NCBI RefSeq assembly: GCF_002965065.1
Contig: NZ_PTRE01000078.1
Location: forward strand, 1 to 64,000
Direction: 5' to 3'
Length of the DNA stretch: 64,000 nucleotides
Source of the DNA: Escherichia sp. MOD1-EC7003
GTDB lineage: Bacteria; Pseudomonadota; Gammaproteobacteria; Enterobacterales; Enterobacteriaceae
Part shown: positions 24,786 to 36,010 of the stretch, in pieces
Numbering within the stretch: position 1 is the stretch's first letter
Layout of the letters: each line of letters starts with the position of its first letter
Position numbers and translations under genes: made by a program
The notes under the pieces: model-generated
What the model was told of the DNA's origin: nothing
Database searches by the model: none
The model's input: only the letters and a program-made list of their open reading frames with translations

Positions 24786-25715
24786 ATGGTACGTATCTAT
24801 ACGTTGACACTTGCGCCCTCTCTCGATAGCGCAACAATTACCCCACAAATTTATCCCGAAGGAAAACTGCGCTGTACCGCACCGGTATTCGAACCCGGGG
24901 GCGGCGGCATCAACGTCGCCCGCGCCATTGCCCATCTTGGAGGCAGTGCCACAGCAATCTTCCCGGCGGGTGGCGCGACCGGCGAACATCTGGTTTCACT
25001 GTTGGCAGATGAAAATGTCCCCGTCGCTACTGTAGAAGCCAAAGACTGGACCCGGCAGAATTTGCACGTACATGTGGAAGCAAGCGGCGAGCAGTATCGT
25101 TTTGTTATGCCAGGCGCAACACTAAGTGAAGATGAGTTTCGCCAGCTTGAAGAGCAAGTTCTGGAAATTGAATCTGGGGCCATCCTGGTCATAAGCGGAA
25201 GCTTGCCGCCAGGTGTGAAGCTGGAAAAATTAACCCAACTGATTTCCGCTGCGCAAAAACAAGGGATCCGCTGCATCATCGACAGTTCTGGCGAAGCGTT
25301 AAGTGCAGCACTGGCGATTGGTAACATCGAGTTGGTTAAGCCTAACCAAAAAGAACTCAGTGCGCTGGTGAATCGCGAACTTACCCAGCCAGACGATGTC
25401 CGCCAAGCCGCGCAGGAAATCGTTAATAGCGGCAAGGCCAAACGGGTTGTCGTATCCCTGGGTCCACAAGGGGCGCTGGGCGTTGATAGTGAAAACTGCA
25501 TTCAGGTCGTGCCACCACCGCTGAAAAGCCAGAGTACTGTTGGTGCAGGCGACAGCATGGTCGGCGCGATGACACTGAAACTGGCAGAAAATGCATCGCT
25601 TGAAGAGATGGTCCGTTTTGGCGTAGCTGCGGGGAGTGCCGCCACACTCAATCAGGGCACACGCCTGTGCTCCCATGACGATACGCAAAAAATTTACGTT
25701 TACCTTTCCCGTTAA
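24786..25715 (+). CDS. pfkB: 6-phosphofructokinase II
   Basis: PfkB is the minor phosphofructokinase, of the ribokinase (PfkB) family. It has 309 residues, with the N-terminal family signature GGGGINVARA near residue 38 and the C-terminal signature GAGDSMVGA containing the catalytic Asp near 256. GGAGG precedes two adjacent ATGs; I choose the second for spacing. The 283-bp upstream region is AT-rich with no gene. Confidence 0.97.
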   Translation: MVRIYTLTLAPSLDSATITPQIYPEGKLRCTAPVFEPGGGGINVARAIAHLGGSATAIFPAGGATGEHLVSLLADENVPVATVEAKDWTRQNLHVHVEASGEQYRFVMPGATLSEDEFRQLEEQVLEIESGAILVISGSLPPGVKLEKLTQLISAAQKQGIRCIIDSSGEALSAALAIGNIELVKPNQKELSALVNRELTQPDDVRQAAQEIVNSGKAKRVVVSLGPQGALGVDSENCIQVVPPPLKSQSTVGAGDSMVGAMTLKLAENASLEEMVRFGVAAGSAATLNQGTRLCSHDDTQKIYVYLSR

Positions 25716-25721
25716 CAGAAA

Positions 25722-25743
25722 CATTCCCCCTGCATTGGGGGAA
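25722..25743 (+). terminator. pfkB terminator
   Basis: A perfect 9-bp stem (ATTCCCCCT-type arm with GGGGGAAT) lies right after the pfkB stop. The T-tail is weak. Confidence 0.6.
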
Positions 25744-25815
25744 TCACCACGAACCCGTCGGCAACGCGTTTCTCCGACTATGCTCAAAAGTCATGTAATA
25801 ACAAAGGGGCTAACT

Positions 25816-26106
25816 ATGGCCAATGGCGCTCTTGTCCGTTATGTCATAACCGTCATGTTGCATGAGGATACGTTGACTGAAATTAACGAGTTGAATAATT
25901 ATCTGACTCGCGACGGTTTTTTGCTCACCATGACGGATGACGACGGAAATATCCATGAGCTGGGAACTAACACTTTTGGACTTATCAGTACCCAAAGTGA
26001 AGAAGAAATTAGAGAACTGGTTTCAGGGCTTGCCCAAAGTGCAACCGGCAAAGATCCTGAAATCACCATCACGACCTGGGAGGAATGGAATAACAACAGA
26101 AAATAA
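25816..26106 (+). CDS. ydiZ: Conserved protein YdiZ
   Basis: This is a 96-residue acidic protein of unknown function, starting MANGALVRYVITVMLHED, with no membrane segment or signal. It lies 100 bp after pfkB and has its own AAAGGGG ribosome-binding site. It is recognised as K-12 YdiZ. Nothing in the sequence gives a biochemical role. Confidence 0.9.
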   Translation: MANGALVRYVITVMLHEDTLTEINELNNYLTRDGFLLTMTDDDGNIHELGTNTFGLISTQSEEEIRELVSGLAQSATGKDPEITITTWEEWNNNRK

Positions 26107-26211
26107 ATGGTTTTTGGGCAATAATCAGTCTGTGGTGTGCGTTAGCTCGTGTTTTTACACCGCATTCTTGCGCTAACCTTATGATCTGGCAGACAACATG
26201 GGAGAGACATC

Positions 26212-27072
26212 ATGTGGCAGGCAATCAGTCGTCTTTTGAGCGAGCAGTTAGGTGAAGGCGAAATCGAACTGCGTAATGAACTGCCTGGCGGAGAAGTCCA
26301 TGCCGCATGGCATTTGCGCTATGCAGGACGTGACTTTTTCGTCAAATGTGATGAGAGGGAACTGCTTCCCGGTTTTACCGCCGAAGCCGACCAACTGGAG
26401 TTACTGTCGCGTAGTAAAACCGTTACCATACCTAAGGTTTGGGCGGTTGGCGCTGACCGTGACTACAGTTTTCTGGTAATGGATTATCTCCCACCTCGCC
26501 CGCTGGATGCGCATAGCGCATTTATTCTTGGTCAGCAAATTGCGCGTTTACACCAATGGAGCGACCAACCACAATTTGGCCTCGATTTCGATAACGCGCT
26601 CTCCACAACGCCACAGCCCAACACCTGGCAACGTCGCTGGTCAACGTTTTTTGCTGAACAACGGATTGGCTGGCAGCTGGAACTGGCGGCAGAAAAAGGG
26701 ATCGCTTTCGGCAATATCGACGCCATCGTCGAGCATATTCAGCAGCGTCTGGCCTCGCATCAACCGCAGCCTTCTCTGTTACACGGCGATTTATGGTCCG
26801 GTAACTGTGCGCTGGGCCCGGATGGCCCGTACATTTTCGACCCGGCCTGTTACTGGGGTGACCGAGAGTGCGATCTGGCGATGCTACCGCTGCATACTGA
26901 ACAGCCGCCACAAATCTATGACGGCTATCAGTCAGTATCCCCGCTACCTGCCGATTTCCTTGAACGTCAACCCGTTTACCAACTCTATACGCTGTTAAAT
27001 CGTGCAAGGTTATTTGGCGGTCAGCATTTGGTTATTGCTCAGCAGTCACTGGATAGATTATTAGCCGCATGA
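26212..27072 (+). CDS. yniA: Fructosamine kinase family protein YniA
   Basis: YniA is a 286-residue APH-fold kinase of the fructosamine/ketosamine 3-kinase family. The catalytic loop HGDLWSGN and the metal motif FDPACYWGDRE are present. Relatives phosphorylate sugars attached to proteins by glycation, which leads to their release. A repair role is likely but is inferred from the family. Confidence 0.92.
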   Translation: MWQAISRLLSEQLGEGEIELRNELPGGEVHAAWHLRYAGRDFFVKCDERELLPGFTAEADQLELLSRSKTVTIPKVWAVGADRDYSFLVMDYLPPRPLDAHSAFILGQQIARLHQWSDQPQFGLDFDNALSTTPQPNTWQRRWSTFFAEQRIGWQLELAAEKGIAFGNIDAIVEHIQQRLASHQPQPSLLHGDLWSGNCALGPDGPYIFDPACYWGDRECDLAMLPLHTEQPPQIYDGYQSVSPLPADFLERQPVYQLYTLLNRARLFGGQHLVIAQQSLDRLLAA

Positions 27073-27112
27073 TATGGATTGAGGATAATGGCCGCCCAGT
27101 GCGGCCTTTAGA

Positions 27113-27649
27113 TTAAATAAACCCAAGCAGAGAAAAGAATACATAACCCGCAGCAATACAAATAACCGGCAGGATATATAGCGAGAAAAACTGCAGGAAA
27201 ATAGTATGGTGCGGAACAACAATTCGTGACTCAATTTGTTCACGCGTTAGCCCCTCTTCTCCTTTGGCTTTTTCCAGAATGAGTTGATCTTCAACACCTT
27301 CCCGCAAGAAACGTGCCTGGCGACTCATCCGGGCGCCGGAATCCTGCAACGCCAGTCCGACAAAAATCAGGATAAAAATCACCCAGAACATAACGTTCAC
27401 GCCACCATTAAAATTGGGCGTCGGGGAGTTATACCAGAACAGATTCAAAAAAGGCGTATTCACCTGCATCATATCGATCATGACATGCGTAAAGTCGAGC
27501 ATGACCGCATTAATGCCTTCCTGGTTTTCCTGCCGGGTATTCATAAATTTCAGCAAAGAAATCAATGTAGAGATCAATGCAGGTATAAAAACCACCCAAC
27601 CCAAAATCCTTTTCAAGACAGCAATGCGTCCAGCTTGTTGATACGTCAT
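27113..27649 (-). CDS. yniB: Inner membrane protein YniB
   Basis: YniB is a 178-residue membrane protein with three or four hydrophobic segments (about residues 14-30, 83-100, 148-172). It is convergent with yniA and divergent from hxpB. No enzymatic motif is visible and its function is unknown. Confidence 0.88.
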   Translation of the reverse strand: MTYQQAGRIAVLKRILGWVVFIPALISTLISLLKFMNTRQENQEGINAVMLDFTHVMIDMMQVNTPFLNLFWYNSPTPNFNGGVNVMFWVIFILIFVGLALQDSGARMSRQARFLREGVEDQLILEKAKGEEGLTREQIESRIVVPHHTIFLQFFSLYILPVICIAAGYVFFSLLGFI

Positions 27650-27795
27650 GAGTTCTCCTTGATTAAGACGCGTCGTTTCACTTAGTTTACCTGTAGATAT
27701 CTGTTTTCGCCCATTCTTTAAAGGCGATATGATAGGCGCTTAATCATAAGCACGGTTTAATACCTTACCCATAATGCTCTAAAGGAGAGGTTGTA

Positions 27796-28464
27796 ATGTC
27801 AACCCCGAGTCAGATTCTTGCTGCAATTTTTGATATGGATGGATTACTTATCGACTCAGAGCCTTTATGGGATCGGGCCGAACTGGATGTGATGGCAAGC
27901 CTGGGGGTAGATATCTCCCGTCGTAACGAGCTACCGGACACCTTAGGTTTACGCATCGATATGGTGGTCGATCTTTGGTACGCCCGGCAACCCTGGAATG
28001 GGCCAAGCCGTCAGGAAGTAGTAGAACGGGTTATTGCTCGTGCCATTTCACTGGTTGAAGAGACACGTCCATTATTGCCAGGCGTGCGTGAAGCCGTTGC
28101 GTTATGCAAAGAACAAGGTTTATTGGTGGGACTGGCCTCCGCGTCACCGCTGCATATGCTGGAAAAAGTGTTGACCATGTTTGATTTACGTGACAGTTTC
28201 GATGCCCTCGTCTCGGCTGAAAAACTGCCTTACAGCAAGCCGCATCCGCAAGTATATCTCGACTGCGCAGCAAAACTGGGCGTTGACCCACTGGCCTGCG
28301 TGGCGCTGGAAGATTCAGTAAATGGCATGATCGCCTCTAAAGCGGCCCGCATGCGTTCCATCGTCGTTCCTGCACCGGAAGCGCAAAGTGATCCACGTTT
28401 TGTGTTAGCAAACGTCAAACTTTCATCGCTGACGGAACTCACCGCAAAAGACCTCCTCGGTTAA
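27796..28464 (+). CDS. hxpB: Hexitol phosphatase B (YniC)
   Basis: HxpB is a 222-residue HAD-superfamily phosphatase that removes phosphate from 2-deoxyglucose 6-phosphate and hexitol phosphates. Motif I is FDMDGLLIDSEP (nucleophile Asp near residue 13), motif II is in ASASPLHMLE, and the ALEDSVNGM block carries motif IV. AAAGGAG precedes the ATG. Confidence 0.95.
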   Translation: MSTPSQILAAIFDMDGLLIDSEPLWDRAELDVMASLGVDISRRNELPDTLGLRIDMVVDLWYARQPWNGPSRQEVVERVIARAISLVEETRPLLPGVREAVALCKEQGLLVGLASASPLHMLEKVLTMFDLRDSFDALVSAEKLPYSKPHPQVYLDCAAKLGVDPLACVALEDSVNGMIASKAARMRSIVVPAPEAQSDPRFVLANVKLSSLTELTAKDLLG

Positions 28465-28574
28465 TGATCAGGGGCAGTGATCACGCTGCCTCTGGCTATT
28501 TATCTGAATTCGCACTCAACTGGCGAATTAATCGTCAATTTAAGATAAAGAGTTACACCGTCACCACTTCCGTG

Positions 28575-28612
28575 CACTGTATAAAAACCCTATACTGTAC
28601 GTATCGACAGTT
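28575..28612. promoter_or_regulatory. Two LexA boxes upstream of ydjM
   Basis: TACTGTACGTATCGACAGTT (28593-28612) is a near-perfect SOS box with CTG-N10-CAG. An adjoining weaker box, CACTGTATAAAAACCCTATA, covers 28575-28594. Together they place ydjM under LexA, as known for this gene. Confidence 0.9.
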
Positions 28613-28626
28613 TAGTGAGTTTTATC

Positions 28627-29217
28627 ATGACGGCGGAAGGTCACCTTCTCTTTTCTATTGCTTGTGCGGTATTTGCCAAAAATGCCGAGCTGACGCCCGT
28701 GCTGGCACAGGGTGACTGGTGGCATATTGTCCCTTCCGCAATCCTGACGTGTTTGTTACCGGACATCGATCACCCAAAGTCATTTCTTGGGCAGCGGTTA
28801 AAGTGGATATCAAAACCGATCGCCCGCGCTTTTGGGCATCGTGGTTTTACCCACAGTCTGCTGGCGGTATTTGCGTTACTGGCAACCTTTTACCTTAAGG
28901 TCCCTGAAAGCTGGTTCATTCCAGCTGATGCGCTACAAGGAATGGTGCTGGGTTATTTGAGCCACATACTTGCCGATATGCTGACACCCGCAGGTGTTCC
29001 CCTACTCTGGCCATGCCGCTGGCGTTTCCGCTTGCCGATCCTGGTTCCCCAAAAGGGCAACCAACTGGAACGTTTTATCTGCATGGCATTATTTGTCTGG
29101 TCGGTATGGATGCCTCATTCATTACCCGAAAACAGCGCTGTTCGTTGGTCATCGCAAATGATCCATACCTTGCAGATCCAGTTTCATCGGCTTATTAAGC
29201 ATCAGGTTGAATACTAA
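28627..29217 (+). CDS. ydjM: LexA-regulated inner membrane protein YdjM
   Basis: YdjM is a 196-residue membrane-bound member of the metal-dependent hydrolase-like YdjM/DUF457 family. Conserved polar motifs DIDHPKS and GHRGFTHSL sit at the ends of membrane segments, with DMLTPAGVPLLWP downstream. It is SOS-induced through two LexA boxes. Its biochemical activity is unknown. I start at MTAEGHLL. Confidence 0.92.
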   Translation: MTAEGHLLFSIACAVFAKNAELTPVLAQGDWWHIVPSAILTCLLPDIDHPKSFLGQRLKWISKPIARAFGHRGFTHSLLAVFALLATFYLKVPESWFIPADALQGMVLGYLSHILADMLTPAGVPLLWPCRWRFRLPILVPQKGNQLERFICMALFVWSVWMPHSLPENSAVRWSSQMIHTLQIQFHRLIKHQVEY

Positions 29218-29349
29218 AAAGGCAAAAATCACCTTTCTGGAATAAGCAATTCCATTTGAATATAAGAGCCAGCTCACAGTTCTGTTAATCTTGCGCCAAC
29301 ACTATGACTTCTACACAGTAATAGAAATAATAAGATCAGGAGAACGGGG

Positions 29350-30741
29350 ATGAACTTTCCATTAATTGCGAACATCGTGGTGTTCGTTGTACTGCTGTGG
29401 GCGCTGGCTCAGACCCGCCACAAACAGTGGAGTCTGGCGAAAAAAGTGCTGGTGGGGCTGGTAATGGGTGTGGTTTTTGGCCTTGCCCTGCATACCATTT
29501 ATGGTTCTGACAGCCAGGTACTTAAAGATTCTGTACAGTGGTTTAACATTGTTGGTAACGGCTATGTTCAACTGCTGCAAATGATCGTTATGCCGTTAGT
29601 CTTTGCCTCTATTCTGAGCGCGGTTGCCCGTCTGCATAACGCATCTCAGTTAGGCAAAATCAGTTTTCTGACCATCGGTACGCTGCTGTTTACCACGCTG
29701 ATTGCGGCGCTGGTCGGTGTGCTGGTCACCAACCTGTTTGGTTTGACGGCTGAAGGTCTGGTTCAGGGAGGGGCAGAAACTGCACGCCTGAACGCCATCG
29801 AAAGTAACTATGTTGGTAAAGTCTCTGACCTGAGCGTTCCGCAGCTGATCTTGTCTTTTATCCCGAAAAACCCGTTTGCCGATCTGACCGGAGCCAATCC
29901 GACGTCAATTATCAGCGTGGTAATTTTTGCCGCATTCCTGGGCGTAGCTGCGCTGAAATTGCTGAAAGATGATGCCCCGAAAGGAGAATGCGTCTTAACT
30001 GCTATCGATACCCTGCAAAGCTGGGTGATGAAACTGGTTCGCCTGGTCATGCAACTGACCCCTTACGGCGTTCTGGCGCTGATGACCAAAGTGGTTGCGG
30101 GTTCTAACCTGCAAGACATCATCAAACTGGGAAGTTTCGTTGTCGCGTCCTACCTCGGTCTTCTGATTATGTTTGCAGTGCATGGCATCCTGCTGGGTAT
30201 TAATGGCGTGAGCCCGCTGAAGTACTTCCGTAAGGTATGGCCAGTATTGACGTTTGCCTTTACCAGTCGTTCCAGCGCCGCGTCTATCCCACTGAATGTT
30301 GAAGCACAAACGCATCGTCTGGGGGTTCCTGAATCCATCGCCAGTTTCGCCGCCTCTTTCGGTGCGACCATAGGTCAGAACGGCTGTGCCGGTTTGTATC
30401 CGGCAATGCTGGCGGTGATGGTTGCGCCTACGGTGGGCATTAACCCGCTGGACCCGATGTGGATTGCAACGCTGGTCGGTATTGTTACCGTTAGTTCTGC
30501 AGGCGTTGCCGGTGTCGGTGGCGGTGCAACTTTCGCTGCACTGATTGTGCTACCTGCAATGGGCCTGCCTGTAACGCTGGTGGCACTGTTAATCTCAGTT
30601 GAACCGCTTATCGACATGGGTCGTACTGCGCTAAACGTCAGTGGCTCTATGACCGCAGGTACGCTGACCAGCCAGTGGCTGAAGCAAACCGATAAAGCCA
30701 TTCTGGATAGCGAAGACGACGCCGAACTGGCACACCGTTAA
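29350..30741 (+). CDS. tcyP: L-cystine:cation symporter TcyP (YdjN)
   Basis: TcyP is a 463-residue inner-membrane transporter of the dicarboxylate/amino acid:cation symporter family that imports L-cystine. Family hairpin motifs are present: [14 protein letters not shown] (HP1 serine-rich) and [21 protein letters not shown] (HP2). AGGAGA precedes the ATG. The gene is known to be CysB-controlled; I did not identify a site. K-12 carries ydjO after this gene; it is absent here. Confidence 0.96.
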   Translation: MNFPLIANIVVFVVLLWALAQTRHKQWSLAKKVLVGLVMGVVFGLALHTIYGSDSQVLKDSVQWFNIVGNGYVQLLQMIVMPLVFASILSAVARLHNASQLGKISFLTIGTLLFTTLIAALVGVLVTNLFGLTAEGLVQGGAETARLNAIESNYVGKVSDLSVPQLILSFIPKNPFADLTGANPTSIISVVIFAAFLGVAALKLLKDDAPKGECVLTAIDTLQSWVMKLVRLVMQLTPYGVLALMTKVVAGSNLQDIIKLGSFVVASYLGLLIMFAVHGILLGINGVSPLKYFRKVWPVLTFAFTSRSSAASIPLNVEAQTHRLGVPESIASFAASFGATIGQNGCAGLYPAMLAVMVAPTVGINPLDPMWIATLVGIVTVSSAGVAGVGGGATFAALIVLPAMGLPVTLVALLISVEPLIDMGRTALNVSGSMTAGTLTSQWLKQTDKAILDSEDDAELAHR

Positions 30742-30751
30742 TTCTTATGCT

Positions 30752-30790
30752 GGCAACGGTCCGTTTTGTATAGGGGCCGTTGCCTTACTT
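30752..30790 (+). terminator. tcyP terminator
   Basis: Arms GGCAACGGTCC and GGGCCGTTGCC (10 of 11 paired) enclose an 11-nt loop and are followed by TTACTTTTT. Confidence 0.8.
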
Positions 30791-30935
30791 TTTAAATGTT
30801 CTATCGCGGCGATGCATACCGACTCATATTTAAATAGATCGTCAAAGGCAGCTTTTTGTTACATGTAGTTTAAATGAATGTAGAGACGTGATACAGGTCA
30901 TGTAACTCCCGGCAACACAGGGAGGTACGTAATTC

Positions 30936-31178
30936 TTACTCAGCCACTTCCCCTTCCTGACGGATCTGATTTGCCCAACGCTGGGCAGATTCAGGTACAG
31001 TAAACGCCGGTGAGAGCAGAAATGACTCTCCCATCAGTACAAACGCAACATATTTGCCACGCAGCATCCAGACATCACGAAACGTATCCATCTTTATCGC
31101 ATGTTCTGGCGGCGCGGGTTCCGTGCGTGGGACATAGCTAATAATTTGGCGGTTTTGCTGACGGAGCGGTTTCTTCAT
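30936..31178 (-). CDS. cedA: Cell division activator CedA
   Basis: CedA is an 80-residue basic protein known to counter division inhibition in over-replicating dnaA mutants and to bind DNA and RNA polymerase. I start at MKKPLRQQNRQIISYVPR. It is divergent from katE. Confidence 0.92.
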   Translation of the reverse strand: MKKPLRQQNRQIISYVPRTEPAPPEHAIKMDTFRDVWMLRGKYVAFVLMGESFLLSPAFTVPESAQRWANQIRQEGEVAE

Positions 31179-31381
31179 TACTGGCTTCACTAAACACATA
31201 TTAAAAATCAGAAAAACTGTAGTTTAGCCGATTTAACCCCTGTACGTCCTGCTTTGCGTGTATTTCATAACACGGTTTCCAGAATAGTCTCCGAAGCGGG
31301 ATCTGGCTGGTGGTCTATAGTTAGAGGGTTTTTTGACCAAAACAGCGGCCCTTTCAGTAAAAAATTAAGGAGACGAGTTCA

Positions 31382-33643
31382 ATGTCGCAGCATAACGAAA
31401 AGACCCCACATCAGCACCAGTCACCACTACACGATTCCAGCGAAGCGAAACCGGGGATGGACTCACTGGCACCTGAGGATGGATCTCATCGTCCAGCGGC
31501 TGAACCCACACCGCCCGGCGCACAACCTACCGCCCCAGGGAGCCAGAAAGCCCCTGATACGCGTAATGAAAAACTTAATTCTCTGGAAGACGTACGCAAA
31601 GGCAGTGAAAATTATGCGCTGACCACTAATCAGGGCGTGCGCATCGCCGACGATCAAAATTCTCTGCGTGCCGGTAGCCGTGGCCCAACGCTGCTGGAAG
31701 ATTTTATTCTGCGCGAGAAAATCACTCACTTTGACCATGAGCGCATCCCGGAACGTATTGTTCATGCACGCGGATCAGCCGCTCACGGTTATTTCCAGCC
31801 GTATAAAAGCTTAAGCAATATCACCAAAGCGGATTTCCTCTCAGACCCGAACAAAATCACCCCAGTATTTGTCAGGTTCTCTACCGTTCAGGGTGGCGCA
31901 GGGTCGGCAGATACCGTGCGTGATATCCGTGGTTTTGCCACCAAGTTCTATACCGAAGAGGGTATTTTTGACCTTGTTGGCAATAACACGCCCATCTTCT
32001 TTATCCAGGATGCGCATAAATTCCCCGATTTTGTTCATGCGGTAAAACCAGAACCGCACTGGGCAATTCCACAAGGGCAAAGCGCCCACGATACCTTCTG
32101 GGATTATGTTTCTCTGCAACCTGAAACTCTGCACAACGTGATATGGGCGATGTCGGATCGCGGGATCCCGCGCAGTTATCGCACCATGGAAGGCTTCGGT
32201 ATTCACACCTTTCGCCTGATTAATGCTGAAGGTAAAGCAACGTTCGTACGTTTCCACTGGAAACCCCTGGCGGGTAAAGCCTCGCTGGTCTGGGATGAAG
32301 CGCAGAAACTTACCGGGCGTGACCCGGACTTCCACCGCCGAGAATTGTGGGAAGCCATTGAAGCAGGCGATTTTCCGGAATACGAACTGGGCCTCCAGTT
32401 AATCCCCGAAGAAGACGAATTCAAGTTCGACTTCGACCTTCTCGATCCAACCAAACTTATCCCGGAAGAACTGGTGCCCGTTCAGCGCGTCGGTAAAATG
32501 GTGCTCAATCGCAACCAGGATAATTTCTTTGCCGAAAACGAACAGGTGGCTTTCCATCCCGGGCATATCGTGCCGGGGCTGGATTTCACCAACGACCCGC
32601 TGTTGCAGGGGCGTTTGTTCTCTTATACCGATACACAAATCAGTCGTCTTGGTGGGCCGAATTTCCATGAGATCCCGATTAACCGCCCGACCTGCCCTTA
32701 CCATAATTTCCAGCGTGACGGCATGCATCGTATGGGAATCGACACTAACCCGGCGAATTACGAACCGAACTCGATTAACGATAACTGGCCGCGCGAAACG
32801 CCGCCGGGGCCGAAACGCGGCGGTTTTGAATCATACCCGGAGCGCGTGGAAGGCAATAAAGTTCGCGAGCGCAGTCCATCCTTTGGCGAATATTATTCCC
32901 ATCCGCGTCTGTTCTGGCTAAGTCAGACGCCATTCGAGCAGCGCCATATTGTCGAAGGTTTCAGCTTTGAGTTAAGCAAAGTCGTCCGTCCGTATATTCG
33001 TGAGCGCGTTATTGACCAGCTGGCGCATATTGATCTCACTCTGGCCCAGGCGGTGGCGAAAAATCTCGGCATCGAATTGACTGACAACCAGCTGAATATC
33101 ACCCCGCCTCCGGACATCAACGGTCTGAAAAAGGCGCCATCCTTAAGTCTGTACACCATTCCTGACGGTGATGTGAAAGGTCGCGTGGTAGCGATTTTGC
33201 TTAATGATGAGGTGAGATCGGCAGACCTTCTGGCCATTCTCAAGGCGCTGAAGGCCAAAGGCGTTCATGCCAAACTGCTCTATTCCCGAATGGGTGAAGT
33301 GACTGCAAATGACGGTACGGTGCTGCCAATAGCTGCTACCTTTGCCGGAGCGCCTTCGCTGACGGTCGATGCGGTCATTGTCCCTTGCGGCAATATCGCG
33401 GATATCGCTGACAACGGCGATGCCAACTACTACCTGATGGAAGCCTACAAACACCTTAAACCGATTGCGCTGGCAGGAGACGCGCGCAAGTTTAAAGCAA
33501 CAATCAAGGTCGCTGACCAGGGTGAAGAAGGGATTGTGGAAGCTGACAGCGCCGACGGTAGTTTTATGGATGAACTGTTAACGCTGATGGCAGCACACCG
33601 CGTGTGGTCACGCATTCCTAAGATTGACAAAATTCCGGCATAA
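31382..33643 (+). CDS. katE: Catalase HPII
   Basis: KatE is the stationary-phase, large-subunit monofunctional catalase. It has 753 residues: a long N-terminal arm (about 1-120) and the haem-catalase core. The catalytic His is in [15 protein letters not shown] (His128), the distal Asn in GNNTPIFF, and the proximal haem Tyr in [13 protein letters not shown]. It ends with a C-terminal flavodoxin-like domain typical of HPII. AAGGAG precedes the ATG. The gene is known to depend on sigma-S. Confidence 0.98.
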   Translation: MSQHNEKTPHQHQSPLHDSSEAKPGMDSLAPEDGSHRPAAEPTPPGAQPTAPGSQKAPDTRNEKLNSLEDVRKGSENYALTTNQGVRIADDQNSLRAGSRGPTLLEDFILREKITHFDHERIPERIVHARGSAAHGYFQPYKSLSNITKADFLSDPNKITPVFVRFSTVQGGAGSADTVRDIRGFATKFYTEEGIFDLVGNNTPIFFIQDAHKFPDFVHAVKPEPHWAIPQGQSAHDTFWDYVSLQPETLHNVIWAMSDRGIPRSYRTMEGFGIHTFRLINAEGKATFVRFHWKPLAGKASLVWDEAQKLTGRDPDFHRRELWEAIEAGDFPEYELGLQLIPEEDEFKFDFDLLDPTKLIPEELVPVQRVGKMVLNRNQDNFFAENEQVAFHPGHIVPGLDFTNDPLLQGRLFSYTDTQISRLGGPNFHEIPINRPTCPYHNFQRDGMHRMGIDTNPANYEPNSINDNWPRETPPGPKRGGFESYPERVEGNKVRERSPSFGEYYSHPRLFWLSQTPFEQRHIVEGFSFELSKVVRPYIRERVIDQLAHIDLTLAQAVAKNLGIELTDNQLNITPPPDINGLKKAPSLSLYTIPDGDVKGRVVAILLNDEVRSADLLAILKALKAKGVHAKLLYSRMGEVTANDGTVLPIAATFAGAPSLTVDAVIVPCGNIADIADNGDANYYLMEAYKHLKPIALAGDARKFKATIKVADQGEEGIVEADSADGSFMDELLTLMAAHRVWSRIPKIDKIPA

Positions 33644-33647
33644 ATAT

Positions 33648-33671
33648 AGGTGGCGCAACTGCGCCACCTTT
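33648..33671 (+). terminator. katE terminator
   Basis: The stem AGGTGGCGC / GCGCCACCT with a 4-nt loop and a TTTG tail lies just after the katE stop. Confidence 0.8.
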
Positions 33672-33771
33672 GCCTGATGCTCTGCGCTTATCAGGCCTAC
33701 CGGATATTCATAATACTTTGAAATTTCAATATAGTGCTTGCCGGATAAGGCGTTTACGCCGCATCCGGCAA
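33671..33771. repeat. BIME: two REP elements between katE and chbG
   Basis: A degenerate REP (33671-33700, ending TATCAGGCCTAC) and a well-conserved opposite REP (33739-33770, GCCGGATAAGGCGTTTACGCCGCATCCGGC palindrome) are separated by an AT-rich spacer. They lie between convergent genes, as is typical for BIMEs. Confidence 0.85.
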
Positions 33772-33782
33772 AACAGCCTTAC

Positions 33783-34553
<771 letters not shown>

Positions 34554-35906
34554 TTAATGTGCTTTTTTAAGCTCTGCGATACAGTCGGCAAAATTTGGCA
34601 GCCATTTCTCGTGCGCCAGAATCATCTCGCGTGCCAGCAGCTCAGCATCGCGATCGGAATGCACCAACGGACTAAGGTTTAGCGCCAGTAAGACATCGTT
34701 AAATTCTCCACTAAGTGCGGCGTTGCTGGCAGCAATCTCGAAGCCTTTGATGGTGTGAATCAGCCCCATCACTTTATCATCGAAATGCGTAATGCGCGGA
34801 TGTGGCGTCGCGCCATCGCGCCCCAGCGTACAGGTCATTTCTACCGCCCAGTCTGCCGGAATATTATCAATATGCCCATGATGCGGGATATTAACGTAAA
34901 GTTCTGCTTGCTTGTCGTTGTAGATAGCGTTAATCACTTCGCACGCAGCATCAGAGTAATAAGCCCCACCGCGCTGTTCCAGTTCTTTCGGCTTAACTTT
35001 CAACTCCGGGTTTTTATACAGCTCAAAAAGTTGTTTCTCGACTTTATGTACTACCTGCGCACGGGCGCCGCCTTTGTAGTATTCGCCCATTTCAATAGCC
35101 AGCATCTCTTTTTGTTTGAAGTAGTAAAGCAAATAAGAACACGGCAACAGATTCAGAGAACGAATTAAACCTTCGCTAAATGGCAGATCGAAAATATTTT
35201 TTACGCCAGATGCTTTTAACTGCCCGGATGCCACACCATCAAGCAATTCGGCAAAGCGTGACTTGCCATTGACCAGCACATCCTTAATGAACACCATGTG
35301 GTTGAGGCCAAACAGATCGATAGATAAATTATCGCTATCTTTCAGCGTCAGAACATCGCGAATAAACATCTTCATGCCAATCGGAATATTACACACGCCG
35401 ATAAAGCGTTTAAATCCGCTATGACGATAGACGGCTTCAGTGACCATTCCTGCCGGGTTAGTGAAGTTAATCACCCATGCATTCGGACAAAGTTCTTCGA
35501 CATCTTTTACGATGTCAAAAATCACCGGAATGGTACGTAAGCCTTTAAACAGTCCACCCGCGCCGTTGGTTTCCTGCCCCAGATAACCATGACTTAGCGG
35601 AATACGTTCGTCCAGTTCGCGTGCTGGCAATTGGCCAACGCGTAGTTGGGTAGTAACGAAATCAGCATCTTTCAATGCCTCGCGGCGATCCAGTGTTTTA
35701 TAAAGCTTCATCGGGACGCCAGCGTTATCAATCATCCGTTGGCAGAGTTCAAAAATAATATCCAGTTTCGCTTTACCACCTTCGACATCCACCAGCCATA
35801 ATTCACTGACCGGCAATTCGTGGTAACGCTTAATAAATCCTTCCAGCAATTCTGGGGTATAGCTACTCCCGCCACCAATAGTGACGACTTTTAATTTCTG
35901 GCTCAT
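34554..35906 (-). CDS. chbF: 6-phospho-beta-glucosidase, GH4
   Basis: ChbF hydrolyses phosphorylated chitobiose and cellobiose by the NAD- and Mn-dependent GH4 redox mechanism. It has 450 residues, with the NAD-binding GGGSSYTPELLEG at the N-terminus, the metal-site cysteine in GVCNIPIG, and GLNHM. It lies between chbR and chbG. Confidence 0.97.
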   Translation of the reverse strand: MSQKLKVVTIGGGSSYTPELLEGFIKRYHELPVSELWLVDVEGGKAKLDIIFELCQRMIDNAGVPMKLYKTLDRREALKDADFVTTQLRVGQLPARELDERIPLSHGYLGQETNGAGGLFKGLRTIPVIFDIVKDVEELCPNAWVINFTNPAGMVTEAVYRHSGFKRFIGVCNIPIGMKMFIRDVLTLKDSDNLSIDLFGLNHMVFIKDVLVNGKSRFAELLDGVASGQLKASGVKNIFDLPFSEGLIRSLNLLPCSYLLYYFKQKEMLAIEMGEYYKGGARAQVVHKVEKQLFELYKNPELKVKPKELEQRGGAYYSDAACEVINAIYNDKQAELYVNIPHHGHIDNIPADWAVEMTCTLGRDGATPHPRITHFDDKVMGLIHTIKGFEIAASNAALSGEFNDVLLALNLSPLVHSDRDAELLAREMILAHEKWLPNFADCIAELKKAH

Positions 35907-36010
35907 AATTTCTCCCTTCAGTACAGAATACTGATATCTGGCATATCCGGTTCCAAGGCCAGAAATAATCCGGCGACAGGACTGATATGTGAATTGTCAG
36001 GTATGACGAT